Assembly: GCA_965276675.1 (NCBI GenBank) | Contig: OZ255624.1 | Location: 2,356,001 to 2,420,000 of the forward strand | Reading direction: 5' to 3' | Length of the DNA stretch: 64,000 nt | Source: G965276675 sp965276675 | Lineage (GTDB): Bacteria > Acidobacteriota > Terriglobia > Terriglobales > Acidobacteriaceae | In this document: positions 38,900-48,281 of the stretch, in pieces | How the letters are laid out: each line of letters opens with the position of its first letter | Position numbering within the stretch: the stretch's first letter is position 1 | The notes under the pieces: generated by a model | Databases searched by the model: none | What the model saw: only the letters and a program-made list of their open reading frames with translations | Told to the model about the DNA's origin: nothing | Position numbers and translations under genes: made by a program

Positions 38900-41473
38900 T
38901 CAGAACCGGAAGCGAGTGGTGAATTGCAAGCGGCGCGCAGGCAGTGCGGTGGTTGGCTGCAGAAAGAAGCGTGACTGTATATTCCCCACGTAGCCTCCAT
39001 AATTCGTACGGTTCGGTACGTTGAAGGCATCGAAGGCGAAGGTAATGGAGGGGGATGCGTCCTTGAGCGTTTTTTTCAGAAGCAGCTCATGGGACCAGCG
39101 CAGGTCGAGATCGGCATAGCCTCCACTCTGGAGAGTGTTGCGGTTCACCCCGGGCGGCCGGGCGTTTAGGATTCCGGTTCTGAATGTGTCTACGCCCGAG
39201 ATCTCCGTGTATGGAGTGCCCGAGTACAGGTTTGCGGCGACGCCCAGACTGAGCCAGTGTCCCTCATTCAGCGTTCCCAGAATGTTGAAGCGATGGCGCT
39301 GATCGAAGTCTGCGCGGCTGTATTCGCCAGCTAAGTCGTACTGGTTTGCTGGAAACCACGCGACGCCGCCCGTGTTGTTATCGGTGTGGCTCCAAGTGTA
39401 TTGGGCCAGGCCGCTAAACCACCGCCCAGCCCGCCCCTGAAAGGTGATGTCGAGTGCGTTCGAGGTCTGTCGTCCCTGGGCTTCGATCTGGCGCACAACG
39501 CCGAGGCCTTCATCTGGACGCGCGATGTACGCCGGTCCAAATGGAGCATTCACATCGCGCGAACGGAAGATACCGATTCCTAAATTGCCGCGGTAGGTCA
39601 GCGCAAATGTCGCTCCTTTTGCGAGCTGGCGCTCCAATCCAAAGCTGTAGTGGGCAGAGTAGGGGATATGAATTGCCGGTCCGCGCTGCACCAGATCAGT
39701 GGGATAGTTTGCCACACTCTGGCCTGGTGGCAAGGGATCGGGAAAGCTTGGGTTGAGAATGGTGAAAGAGCGTAGCACCACCCCGTTGAAGCGTTTCAGA
39801 TCGGCAATGGGTGTTGAGCCGGAACGGTCATAGAAGAGACCAGCGCCGAGACGCAGAACGGTCTTGCGGTCCCGGCCTGCAGCATAAGCGACAGAAAAGC
39901 GTGGCGCGAAGTCGTGGGGAGATTCGAAGTACGTCTGCCAGTCATACCGCAGGCCGAGTGACACTTGCAGGGCCGGATTTACCTGAATCTGGTCTTGAAT
40001 AAATGTGCCGAGCTCGTTGTACCAAAACACTGCACGCCCCAGTCCTTGCTGCTGCGTGAAAGAGTACGGCCGCTGCGCGACGTAGTCTGCCAGGCTCGAA
40101 TATTTGTAAGTTCCCAAGCGATTCGCATGATCCTCCCACGCTCTCCGGCTTAGATTCGGAATCGTGATGCCAGCCTTGATGTAATGCTTGCCCTTGCTCC
40201 AACTCAGGATCTCGTTGATCTTCATATTGTTTTCAGTGTCGAGCCTGTCGGCTTGCGCGCCGCCAGTGGTGAAAGCGCCATCGACGATGATCTTCTGCCC
40301 GGTGAAGACGCTTCGTGTTGGATTGTGATCTTTTTCGAGAAAGAGTTGTAGCTGATTCACCAGGCGAGGAGAGAGTGTGAGCTGGTCGTTGAAGACGATG
40401 TCGTCTTCCCGAGCTTGCGCATTCACTCCAGTTTGCCCCAGCACCAAGCCACCCACTCCTCCATTGCGCGTGATGGTGTCTTGCACGTTGTACTGCAATG
40501 AAACGCGGTGATTCGGGCTGAATTCGTGGGCTACGCGGAATGCGAGCTCGGTGTTGCGCAGCGGGGTGGGCACGTTCGCCGAGACGATTCCGGTTGTAGT
40601 GAAGGCGTGGACGGTGGTTTGCAGATCATCCTCTTGCCTGGTGCCGGAGACGAGAAATGTCGTCTTCCCATCGGGAAGCGCTGGGCCGGTGATGGAGCCC
40701 TCATAGATGCGGCGCTGCTCGGGCGGCCGGACTAGGGCGAAAGCATTTTTAGCGTCCAGTGCCGAATCGCGGAAGGTGAAATTGAAGGTGCCATGGAACT
40801 GTGGTGTTCCGGTCTTGGTGATGATCTCGATGCGGCCTTTGCCGGGCCGGTTCGATTCTGCGCTATACGGATCGTTATTGATCCGTATGCCCTGAATCGC
40901 GGAGGCAGAGACGCCGGTGCCCTTCATCTCGACCCCGTCGACCACAATCGTCGGACCGCCAGTAGAGACGCCAGTCTGGTCCAAGAAAGGGGAGAGCGCG
41001 GCTATGTAGTTCTGATCCAGCACCGGTAGCTTTTCGAGCATCTGGCCGCTGGTCGCGATCTGATCGCGGTTCTCTGTGGGATCGATGCTGACGGCGGCTC
41101 CGTCTGCAGCAACGTCCACGCGCTCGTTCACCTGCTCCAACGCAAGCCGGACTTCTAAAAGCGGAAGCGGCGAAGTGGCGACCTTTATTTGAAGCTGTTG
41201 CTCGCTAAAGCCACGCGTTGCCGGGATGAAGAGGGAGTACGTGCCGGCAGGCAAAGTCGAAAACTGAAATCGGCCAGAGCTATTCGTTGTGACGTGCTGC
41301 AGGGTGACTCCATCGGCTGAATTGATCAGCACCGCCGCTTCTGAAACAACATTGCCAGAGGGATCGAAGACCGTTCCACTCATGCGGCTCTGCGCGAGCA
41401 GTGCCACTCCGCCTTGCATGAGAAAGAAGAGAGCTAAAGTGATTCGGGTTGAGGCTGAGAAGAACCAGAGCAT
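38900..41473 (-). CDS. TonB-dependent receptor with N-terminal carboxypeptidase-regulatory domain
   Basis: An 857-residue outer-membrane protein. Signal peptide STRITLALFFLMQGGVALLA; a carboxypeptidase-regulatory-like Ig domain (about 28-120; MSGTVFDPSGNVVSEAAVLI); a plug (about 125-220; TIVVDGVEMKGTGVSASAIQ and GKGRIEIITKTGTPQFHGTF); then a 22-strand barrel ending RRLQFTTRFRF, whose terminal Phe is the outer-membrane insertion signal. It would import a large ligand using proton-motive force through TonB. It is divergent from the alkaline-phosphatase operon across a 300-base gap. ATG 41473 follows GGAG closely; a GTG one codon earlier is possible. Confidence 0.88.
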   Translation of the reverse strand: MLWFFSASTRITLALFFLMQGGVALLAQSRMSGTVFDPSGNVVSEAAVLINSADGVTLQHVTTNSSGRFQFSTLPAGTYSLFIPATRGFSEQQLQIKVATSPLPLLEVRLALEQVNERVDVAADGAAVSIDPTENRDQIATSGQMLEKLPVLDQNYIAALSPFLDQTGVSTGGPTIVVDGVEMKGTGVSASAIQGIRINNDPYSAESNRPGKGRIEIITKTGTPQFHGTFNFTFRDSALDAKNAFALVRPPEQRRIYEGSITGPALPDGKTTFLVSGTRQEDDLQTTVHAFTTTGIVSANVPTPLRNTELAFRVAHEFSPNHRVSLQYNVQDTITRNGGVGGLVLGQTGVNAQAREDDIVFNDQLTLSPRLVNQLQLFLEKDHNPTRSVFTGQKIIVDGAFTTGGAQADRLDTENNMKINEILSWSKGKHYIKAGITIPNLSRRAWEDHANRLGTYKYSSLADYVAQRPYSFTQQQGLGRAVFWYNELGTFIQDQIQVNPALQVSLGLRYDWQTYFESPHDFAPRFSVAYAAGRDRKTVLRLGAGLFYDRSGSTPIADLKRFNGVVLRSFTILNPSFPDPLPPGQSVANYPTDLVQRGPAIHIPYSAHYSFGLERQLAKGATFALTYRGNLGIGIFRSRDVNAPFGPAYIARPDEGLGVVRQIEAQGRQTSNALDITFQGRAGRWFSGLAQYTWSHTDNNTGGVAWFPANQYDLAGEYSRADFDQRHRFNILGTLNEGHWLSLGVAANLYSGTPYTEISGVDTFRTGILNARPPGVNRNTLQSGGYADLDLRWSHELLLKKTLKDASPSITFAFDAFNVPNRTNYGGYVGNIQSRFFLQPTTALPARRLQFTTRFRF

Positions 41474-41517
41474 CACTCCAAAATAACCCGTTTCGTCGAG
41501 CGATTGGTTACAAACAA

Positions 41518-41534
41518 CTTAAAGATAGCTTAAG
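41518..41534. promoter_or_regulatory. 11-base-spaced direct repeat, candidate response-regulator site
   Basis: CTTAA (41518-41522) recurs as CTTAAG at 41529-41534, start-to-start distance 11 bases, one helical turn. OmpR-family regulators bind tandem half-sites with this spacing. It lies in the 300-base divergent gap between the two TonB-linked transcription units, near a second A/T-rich pair (GTTAACCGATTAATTAC, about 41615). The OmpR-type regulator at 48282 is a plausible ligand. Nothing else was recognised in 41477-41776 apart from the GGAGG before the next gene. Confidence 0.35.
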
Positions 41535-41776
41535 ACCGCGTGTCCGCAGAATGCTGCGAACGATTCCAGAAGCACAGGACGGCAACTCTGGAAATTCAGC
41601 TAATCCTAAGCCATTGTTAACCGATTAATTACGCCATTCTCACCGGGATCAGTTTCTTTCCAAGTATCTTCGTCGCCAGTACCCAGGGAGCTTCCAGCAG
41701 GGCTCGTAGGCTATGTGTCTGAACGCAACGCACGTAGCCACTCGCCGCAGCGCTCCTCGGGACTTCGGAGGCATTC

Positions 41777-42916
41777 ATGGCGAATTATCTAAAATCCTTG
41801 GCTGTGTTGTTTGCAGTTACACTCGCAGGCCAAAGCTTTGCGCAGTCCGCACCGGCTAAGAACATCATCCTCTTTCTCGGGGATGGTACCGGCGTTTCGA
41901 GTTTGAATGCGGCCAGCATTTATGGATATAACAAGCCTCAGTCACTCTACATCCAGAGCTTCCCAGGGCTCGCGCTCGCGGACACTTCCACGGCCACACA
42001 GTGGGTCACAGACGGCGCAGCTGGAGCCACTGCATATGCCACAGGGGTCAAGACGAACAACGCAGTGCTGTCGCAATCGTCCTCCGCAGTGAAAGACCAG
42101 CAGGATGGCGAGATACTAAAAACCTTCTTTGAATACGCGAAGGAGCACGGCCTTGCTACGGGCGCGGTCTCTAATGATGAACGGATCGGCGTTGCCGTTG
42201 CGCTCACCGCTGCATTCTTCGCTCACAACAATGATCGCGGCAAGGCCGGAGAGATCTTCGAACAGATCCTAACGCCGCATACCGGAGCAGGGCTGGACGT
42301 TGCCATCAGCGGCGGTCGCCAGGAGATATTGAAGCAGACCGCGGCCATGGGCCATAACGTCGGCGCAGAGCTCAAAGGCCACGGCTATACCTTCGTTGAC
42401 TCTATGGAGGCGCTGCAGGCCGTCAGTCCTAGTCAGACCAAAGTCGTCATGCTGGACAACGATCTGGATATGCCGATCAAGCCGGCGGTCGATGCGGCCA
42501 TCGCACACCTCTCGAGTAATCCAAAAGGCTTTGCACTCGTTGTTTTTTCCGACTGCCACACCGGCAAGACGAAGACCTCACTCCAGCGCATTGTGGAATT
42601 GGACAATGTTGTTCGTGAAGTGGCGCAAAAGCACAAAGACGACTCCTTGATTATGTGGACTGCAGACCACAGCTATGATCTGCGGATCAAAGGCGAAGCA
42701 CTGACCGAGACTCTAAAGAAAAATGAGGGCAAGAAGATTACGTCTGCGGTTTCGCTTGAAGACGAGCACACGGCCGAGGAGGTCCCCGTACTTGCGATCG
42801 GGCCGGGTTCTCAGCGTGTCCATGGGTGGATCTCGAACACTGATGTCTTTCACATCCTGATGGCAGCACCGGGCTGGGAGGAGGCGAGCGCCGCCGGTAT
42901 GGGAGGCTCCAGATGA
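41777..42916 (+). CDS. Alkaline-phosphatase-fold (PhoA family) protein lacking the catalytic serine
   Basis: A 379-residue periplasmic protein with signal peptide LKSLAVLFAVTLAGQSFAQS and a GGAGG ribosome binding site. The PhoA pattern is clear: AKNIILFLGDGTG (D36), WVTDGAAGATAYATGVKT, FFAHNNDR (Arg), IMWTADHS (D297, H298) and EDEHTAEEVPVLAIGPGS (H331). Compared with E. coli PhoA, the phosphorylated Ser102 is Gly80 here, the Mg ligands Thr155 and Glu322 become L143 and about F257, and the Zn1 ligands Asp327 and His331 lie in an unrelated segment (FSDCHTGKTKTSLQ). It may bind a ligand or metal but should not work by the PhoA mechanism. Its stop overlaps the next start by four bases. Confidence 0.85.
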   Translation: MANYLKSLAVLFAVTLAGQSFAQSAPAKNIILFLGDGTGVSSLNAASIYGYNKPQSLYIQSFPGLALADTSTATQWVTDGAAGATAYATGVKTNNAVLSQSSSAVKDQQDGEILKTFFEYAKEHGLATGAVSNDERIGVAVALTAAFFAHNNDRGKAGEIFEQILTPHTGAGLDVAISGGRQEILKQTAAMGHNVGAELKGHGYTFVDSMEALQAVSPSQTKVVMLDNDLDMPIKPAVDAAIAHLSSNPKGFALVVFSDCHTGKTKTSLQRIVELDNVVREVAQKHKDDSLIMWTADHSYDLRIKGEALTETLKKNEGKKITSAVSLEDEHTAEEVPVLAIGPGSQRVHGWISNTDVFHILMAAPGWEEASAAGMGGSR

Positions 42917-45900
42917 GAGGCGCTCTGAGGTCGTTTGCCGTTGCCACTCCATTGCTTTTCGCCCTCGCCACTTATGCTCAGCAGGATACCGCCACGTTGA
43001 CTGGAACCGTGACGGATACGTCAGGCGCATGCGTGCCGGGCGCGACGGTGGAGATCATTCGGCCAAGCACGGGAGCAGTGCGTTCCATCACCACGGGTGG
43101 CGCAGGCTCTTATTACGTCGGCAATCTTTCTATCGGCACCTATCATGTCACAGTGTCTTCAGCACAGTTTCAAACAGCGCAGGTAGAAGATGTTCAGTTG
43201 ACCGTCGACCAGACGCGTACTCTCAATGTGCAGCTGCATGTTGGCGCAACCTCGCAAGAGGTGAAGGTACAGGATACCGAGCCGGCACTCTCGCAGACTA
43301 CTGCGGAGATCGGCGGAGTGATTCTGAACCGGCAGATCAAAGAGCTGCCATTGAATGGGAGAAATGTCGCCAGCCTGCTGGCACTGGTGCCCGGCGCGAT
43401 CGACAGCGGCGGCGCGAACGTCAATAGCATCCGCTTTGCTGGCCGCGGAAACGATGACAGCAATTTCCGGCTGGATGGTGTCGATGCCACCGGGATCTCT
43501 CACCAAGGTACGAATAACAACCTGCGTCTGCAGGTCTCGACCGAATCGATTGCGGAGTTCAAAGTAGCGACGCTGTTGTACTCCGCAGATACAGGTGGAT
43601 CACCGGGTGGCCAGATCGAGATGGTTTCGAAGTCGGGGACGAACAGCTTCCATGGCGACGTCTTCGATTATCTGCGCAACGACTTTTTCGATTCCAAAGG
43701 TCCCTTCGACCAAAAGGTGCCAAACCTGCGTCTGAACGATTTCGGCGCGAGCCTCGGCGGACCTATAGTCAAGAACAGGACGTTCTTCTTCGGATCGTAT
43801 GAAGGACTGCGCCAAAAGGTGGCACAAACCTTGATAGCAACTGTTCCATCTGATTCCTTTCGCTCGTCCGTTCTCACGACATCCCCGGCACTTGCACCGT
43901 TTATTGCGGCTTACCCGCACGGCAACGGACAGGTGCTCAGCGCCAACACCATTCAGTACATCTCTTCCACCGGAACACAGAACGTAGAAGACTCCTATCT
44001 CGTTCGGGTACAGCACCGCTTCAACGACACAAACAACGCCTTCTTCCGCTATAACATCGACCACGCGCAAATTACCTCTCCCAGCGGCCTGCTACGCGAC
44101 CAAAGCATTGTTTCGCCAAGCCCAATGAACGCAGTAGTGCAATATCAGCACATTTTCTCGCCGACGGTGTTGAATGAGGTGGCCATCGGCTTTAATCGCG
44201 CATGGGCGACAACTCAGACCAGCAGTTATCTAAGCAATACACAACACATTAACTACACGCTCAGTGTCAGCGGGCTGAGCGGATTGGCCCGTGCCTCAAC
44301 GTCAGAGCTAGCGCCCAGCACTTACTCGCTGATCGATAACCTCACTAAGTCGCTGGGACGTCACACCATCAAGGCCGGGGTGGAGTTTAGGGAAGTGCAG
44401 TATAACTACTCCCAAATGGGCGTACAGACCTTGCAATTCAATAGCTTTAATAATTTTCAAAACAACAAGTTAGACAGTGTGAGCGTGGTAGCGGACGTAC
44501 CCGTACATGGCCTTCACAAGCTGGAGGATTTCGGCTATGTCGAAGACCAATTCAAGATGCGGCCAAACCTGACCATGACGGGTGGTTTGCGTTATGAGTT
44601 CTATAACCGGCTTCATGAAGTTCAGGGCCGGAGCCGGGCATTCGATCCGGTCACGTGCGGTGGCGACTGCCCGCAGGGGGCGGAATTTACCTATCCTGTA
44701 ACTACGGACTTTGAGCCCAGATATAGCGTTGCATGGGAGCCATCGAGATTCGATGGTAACGTGGTTCTCCGCGGAGGAGCCGGCATTTACCACGGCGAAG
44801 GCCAGCTGGGCGATCTGAACGCACCCAGCGATAACTTCACCACCTTGTTTGGTTTACTGCCTGCCAATTTTCCCGGTCTCTCCTGGCCCGTGGATAACTT
44901 CGTAGCGCAAGCTGCTCTTAGCCCGTCCGCAGTACAGCCTCGTGGCCTGAACCGCCGCCGTCTCGACCCCAGGGTCACGCAGTGGGGTCTGCAGGTGCAG
45001 GCGGCGCTGCCTGCTGGATTCGTCCTGGATACCGGCTATATCGGTAGCTACGGCGATCACATGTTTACACGCACGTACGTCAATAACTACTTCTACGGTA
45101 CGCAGATCCGGCCTTACCCGGGATTCGGCCAGGTTGACTACAAGGATGCAATTAGCTCCACTAACTTTAACGGCTGGCAGACGTCACTGCAACGTCAGTT
45201 CCGCTCCGGCTGGGGCTTACAGTTCAATTATCTATGGTCACACTCCCTCAACGATGGCGCGGTGGGCGGGGGCGAGGCGGACTACCCGAACAATGTCGCT
45301 TGCCTGGGTTGCGAATACGCCAGCAGCGATCAGGATGTCACGCATACCGTCTCGGCAGACACGATTTATAGCCTGCCCATTGGCCACGGGCAGCAATATC
45401 TCAATCACGGGTTCGCCAGCTTCTTGCTGGGTGGTCTCTCCGTGGATTCGATCGTGACTGCGCGTAGCGGTCTTCCGGTCAATGTTGTTCTCAGCCGTCC
45501 CGCATCCGCGATTCTGGATGGAAACAATACCGAGCACGATGCTGGGTCGCCAAATCTGCGTCCGAACCGCGTACCTGGTGTTAGTCTTACTCCGTCCGGC
45601 GGCAGAAAGGTTGAGCAATGGGTTAACCCAGCAGCCTTTGCCGTTCCGGCAAATGGAACCTGGGGGAATTCACCCAGAAACCTTCTTCGCGGACCGGGTC
45701 TGTGGCAGGTTGATCTGGGTACGGCAAAGAACTTTCCCATAGGGGAGCGCTTGTCCGTGGACTTCCGCGCGGAGATCTTCAACATCTTTAACCGCTCGCA
45801 GTATGGCAATCCCAGTGGCAACTTAACGGCCTGCTCCAGCACTCCGAGTGCCTGCAGTTCGTTTGCAAACATAACCACGACAGTCAACTCCGGCGCGACC

Positions 45901-45951
45901 GGTGGAGGCACGCCGCGCAGAATGCAGTTCGCCCTGAGATTTAACTATTGA
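42913..45951 (+). CDS. Oar-like TonB-dependent receptor
   Basis: A 1012-residue outer-membrane receptor. Signal peptide (AVATPLLFALATYAQ), a carboxypeptidase-regulatory domain (about 25-110; TLTGTVTDTSGACVPGATVE), a plug (about 115-230; IGGVILNRQIKELPLNGRNV, AGRGNDDSNFRLDGVDATGI, IEMVSKSGTNSFHGDVFDYL) and a beta barrel ending RRMQFALRFNY. The P-L-N-G-R-N and K-S-G-T-N-x-F-H-G motifs are diagnostic of the Oar/Acidobacterial group. The ATGA overlap couples it to the phosphatase-like gene. The propeller gene follows after 61 bases. Substrate unknown; see the operon finding. Confidence 0.92.
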   Translation: MRGALRSFAVATPLLFALATYAQQDTATLTGTVTDTSGACVPGATVEIIRPSTGAVRSITTGGAGSYYVGNLSIGTYHVTVSSAQFQTAQVEDVQLTVDQTRTLNVQLHVGATSQEVKVQDTEPALSQTTAEIGGVILNRQIKELPLNGRNVASLLALVPGAIDSGGANVNSIRFAGRGNDDSNFRLDGVDATGISHQGTNNNLRLQVSTESIAEFKVATLLYSADTGGSPGGQIEMVSKSGTNSFHGDVFDYLRNDFFDSKGPFDQKVPNLRLNDFGASLGGPIVKNRTFFFGSYEGLRQKVAQTLIATVPSDSFRSSVLTTSPALAPFIAAYPHGNGQVLSANTIQYISSTGTQNVEDSYLVRVQHRFNDTNNAFFRYNIDHAQITSPSGLLRDQSIVSPSPMNAVVQYQHIFSPTVLNEVAIGFNRAWATTQTSSYLSNTQHINYTLSVSGLSGLARASTSELAPSTYSLIDNLTKSLGRHTIKAGVEFREVQYNYSQMGVQTLQFNSFNNFQNNKLDSVSVVADVPVHGLHKLEDFGYVEDQFKMRPNLTMTGGLRYEFYNRLHEVQGRSRAFDPVTCGGDCPQGAEFTYPVTTDFEPRYSVAWEPSRFDGNVVLRGGAGIYHGEGQLGDLNAPSDNFTTLFGLLPANFPGLSWPVDNFVAQAALSPSAVQPRGLNRRRLDPRVTQWGLQVQAALPAGFVLDTGYIGSYGDHMFTRTYVNNYFYGTQIRPYPGFGQVDYKDAISSTNFNGWQTSLQRQFRSGWGLQFNYLWSHSLNDGAVGGGEADYPNNVACLGCEYASSDQDVTHTVSADTIYSLPIGHGQQYLNHGFASFLLGGLSVDSIVTARSGLPVNVVLSRPASAILDGNNTEHDAGSPNLRPNRVPGVSLTPSGGRKVEQWVNPAAFAVPANGTWGNSPRNLLRGPGLWQVDLGTAKNFPIGERLSVDFRAEIFNIFNRSQYGNPSGNLTACSSTPSACSSFANITTTVNSGATGGGTPRRMQFALRFNY

Positions 45952-46012
45952 TCGGTGATTACTGACCGGCGCTCTCCCCCCCTAATTCGCACAGTATAAG
46001 GAAAGGCAATTT

Positions 46013-47026
46013 GTGAAAAAGACGCTCCCTATCTTCGCACTTATTCTAGCTGGCTCCGCTCTGGCGCAAGCCGCGACCGCCTACAAAGTAGAAACACGCT
46101 ATCGCATCCCAGGCAGTGATAGCTGGGATTACATCACGGTGGATAGTGCCGCTCGTCGGTTGTATGTATCGCATAGCGTTCGCGTCAACGTATTGAATGC
46201 TGACACCGGGGCGGCTCTTGGAGTGATTGAAGACACACCCGGCGTGCACGGGATCGCCATAGCTGCCGAGCAGAAGCACGGTTTTACCAGCAACGGCAAG
46301 GAAGACAAGGTATCGATGTTCGACACCGGCAATATGTCACTGATCAAAAAGATCGATGTCGGCAAAGGCCCGGATGGCATCTACTTTGATCCGGCGTCGC
46401 AACGTGTCTTCACAAACAACCACGGGGCACACACGATCTCGGCGATCGACGCGACCAGCGGCGAGGTTGTCGGCACGGTCAACGTTGAAGGAGACGGCGA
46501 AGGCGTTGGCACCGGAAAAGATGGCATGATCTATGTTGCCCTGGAAGACAAAAACGAGATTGTGGTCTTCGATCCGAAGACGCTCGAGATCAAACGGCAC
46601 ATGCCGCTCGACGGAGTTACAGCGCCCACAGGTTTGGCCATCGATAAGAAATACAACCGCCTCTTTGTGGGTGGCCACAATAAGACGATGGTGGTGATGG
46701 ACGCCACAAGCGGCAAGAAGATCGCCAGCTTTCCAACCGGCTCGGGTACAGACGCCGCGGGATTCGATGACCAGGGACGGAATATCTTCATCTCCAATGG
46801 CGAAGGTAATCTGACCGTGATTCATCAGAAGTCTGCGGATGAATACACACCCGAAGCCTCAGTTCCCACGCAGCAGAGCGCGAAGACAATGGCTTTCGAT
46901 ACTAAGACCAAGAAGGTCTTTCTGCCAGCCGCTACCGTCGTCATCACGCCTGCGGCTGATCCGTCGCAGAAACCCAAACGCGCCGTGACCGATGGCACCT
47001 TTGCAGTTCTTGTAGTCGGGAAATAA
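46013..47026 (+). CDS. Exported YVTN/YncE-type beta-propeller protein
   Basis: A 337-residue periplasmic protein with signal peptide MKKTLPIFALILAGSALAQA. It contains about six to seven propeller blades with the typical strand pattern: RRLYVSHSVRVNVLNADTGA, HGFTSNGKEDKVSMFDTGNM, QRVFTNNHGAHTISAIDATS and NRLFVGGHNKTMVVMDATSG. Such propellers are binding scaffolds; some accompany TonB receptors, and others belong to quinoprotein or metal-export systems. There are no catalytic motifs. It is the third gene of the phosphatase-like/TonB unit and the PepSY gene begins 13 bases after it, so cotranslation is likely. Confidence 0.88.
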   Translation: MKKTLPIFALILAGSALAQAATAYKVETRYRIPGSDSWDYITVDSAARRLYVSHSVRVNVLNADTGAALGVIEDTPGVHGIAIAAEQKHGFTSNGKEDKVSMFDTGNMSLIKKIDVGKGPDGIYFDPASQRVFTNNHGAHTISAIDATSGEVVGTVNVEGDGEGVGTGKDGMIYVALEDKNEIVVFDPKTLEIKRHMPLDGVTAPTGLAIDKKYNRLFVGGHNKTMVVMDATSGKKIASFPTGSGTDAAGFDDQGRNIFISNGEGNLTVIHQKSADEYTPEASVPTQQSAKTMAFDTKTKKVFLPAATVVITPAADPSQKPKRAVTDGTFAVLVVGK

Positions 47027-47038
47027 CAGCAGTCCACG

Positions 47039-48253
47039 ATGGTAACGTTGCTTCGCACATTGTGGTCTGAGCCACGCCGGTCTCCGCTTCGACACTGGAT
47101 CTTTCTGGTCCACGAGTGGGCCGGCGTCGGCGTTGGTCTCTATTTCGCAATGATGGGCCTCACGGGCAGCATCTCCGTATTCCTTCCGGAGCTGCAGAAC
47201 TCTCTTGTCGCCCCGACCCGGACTTATGCCGGCAACACGCCACGCATAGCATTGCAATCGCTTCAGTTTCGCATCGAGCAGAGCTTGCCTTCCTTACGGC
47301 TCCAGGCAGTCAATCTCGGTCTGGCGGCAGGACAGCCGGATCTCTTCCAGGAAGTTGCGAGCGACGGTACAGTCCGCGAGATCGTTATAGATCAGTACGA
47401 CGGACATATTCTCGCCAATCGCAGGAAGGGAGCGACATTTTACGAATGGGCGCGCGATCTGCACGCTAATCTTCTAAGCGGCCGCATCGGAAGAACCGTC
47501 AACGGCTTCGGCGGAATCCTCTTGCTGCTCACAGGCCTTAGCGGGTTGGTGATCTGGTGGCCGGGACGGCGTCACATAACCAGGAAGGCATTCCGAATCT
47601 CAGCACAGAAGGGTTGGCGCCGGCTGTCCTTTGATCTTCATCAACTCACCGGCGTTCTCGTCGTTATTCCCTTGTGTGTTCTCGCGATGACGGGCATCTA
47701 CCTGGCCTTTCCTCAATTTATCGATCATGCTGTTACGGCCGTACTTGGTCCCAAGACAAGGCAGCTTCATGTAATTAGAGGTCAAAATAAATCCGTTAAC
47801 TCCATCACCGAGTATGCCAACCTGGACATAGTCCTTCTCGCCGCAAAGCATCAACTTCCCGGGGCAACAACAACGCGCATACTGGCTCCCTCCAAGCGGA
47901 ACGACTGCTTTATCGTTCGCATGCGATTGCCAGGAGACTGGCGCACCGAAGGAGAAAACCTCGTGCTGCTTGACGCCCACTCCGCTGACATTCGGGGAGT
48001 GCAGTTAGGGCGCGAGCTTGCCCCTGCTTCTCGCCTGGTGGCGGGGATGGCGTCCATACATTACGGGCAATTTGGTGGAACCGGAACCCGTTTTTTCACC
48101 GCGATAATCGGTCTCGCCTGCCCTTTGCTGTATGCCACTGGTGTGGTGATCTGGTGGAGGCGAGTCTTTCGCCAGCGTCTCAGCGGATCATCTCCCAAAG
48201 TGCGAGCCGGATCCGTTCATAGTGTCGATCTTTACGCGAATGAAACACGCTAA
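47039..48253 (+). CDS. PepSY-domain inner-membrane protein (ferric-reductase-like)
   Basis: A 404-residue protein with four membrane helices: about 20-45 (HEWAGVGVGLYFAMMGLTGS), 150-175 (GGILLLLTGLSGLVIWWPGR), 205-230 (LTGVLVVIPLCVLAMTGIYL) and 350-370 (AIIGLACPLLYATGVVIWWR). PepSY-like periplasmic regions lie between. Histidines at the helix ends (VHEWAG, DLHANLL, FDLHQLTG, ASIHYGQFGG) match those that carry hemes in FoxB-type reductases, which reduce ferric siderophores after TonB-dependent uptake. That role fits its place behind a TonB receptor. Experimental function of this protein is of course unknown. Confidence 0.87.
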   Translation: MVTLLRTLWSEPRRSPLRHWIFLVHEWAGVGVGLYFAMMGLTGSISVFLPELQNSLVAPTRTYAGNTPRIALQSLQFRIEQSLPSLRLQAVNLGLAAGQPDLFQEVASDGTVREIVIDQYDGHILANRRKGATFYEWARDLHANLLSGRIGRTVNGFGGILLLLTGLSGLVIWWPGRRHITRKAFRISAQKGWRRLSFDLHQLTGVLVVIPLCVLAMTGIYLAFPQFIDHAVTAVLGPKTRQLHVIRGQNKSVNSITEYANLDIVLLAAKHQLPGATTTRILAPSKRNDCFIVRMRLPGDWRTEGENLVLLDAHSADIRGVQLGRELAPASRLVAGMASIHYGQFGGTGTRFFTAIIGLACPLLYATGVVIWWRRVFRQRLSGSSPKVRAGSVHSVDLYANETR

Positions 48254-48281
48254 CGGTATTTCTTTTGCATAGGAGATCAGC

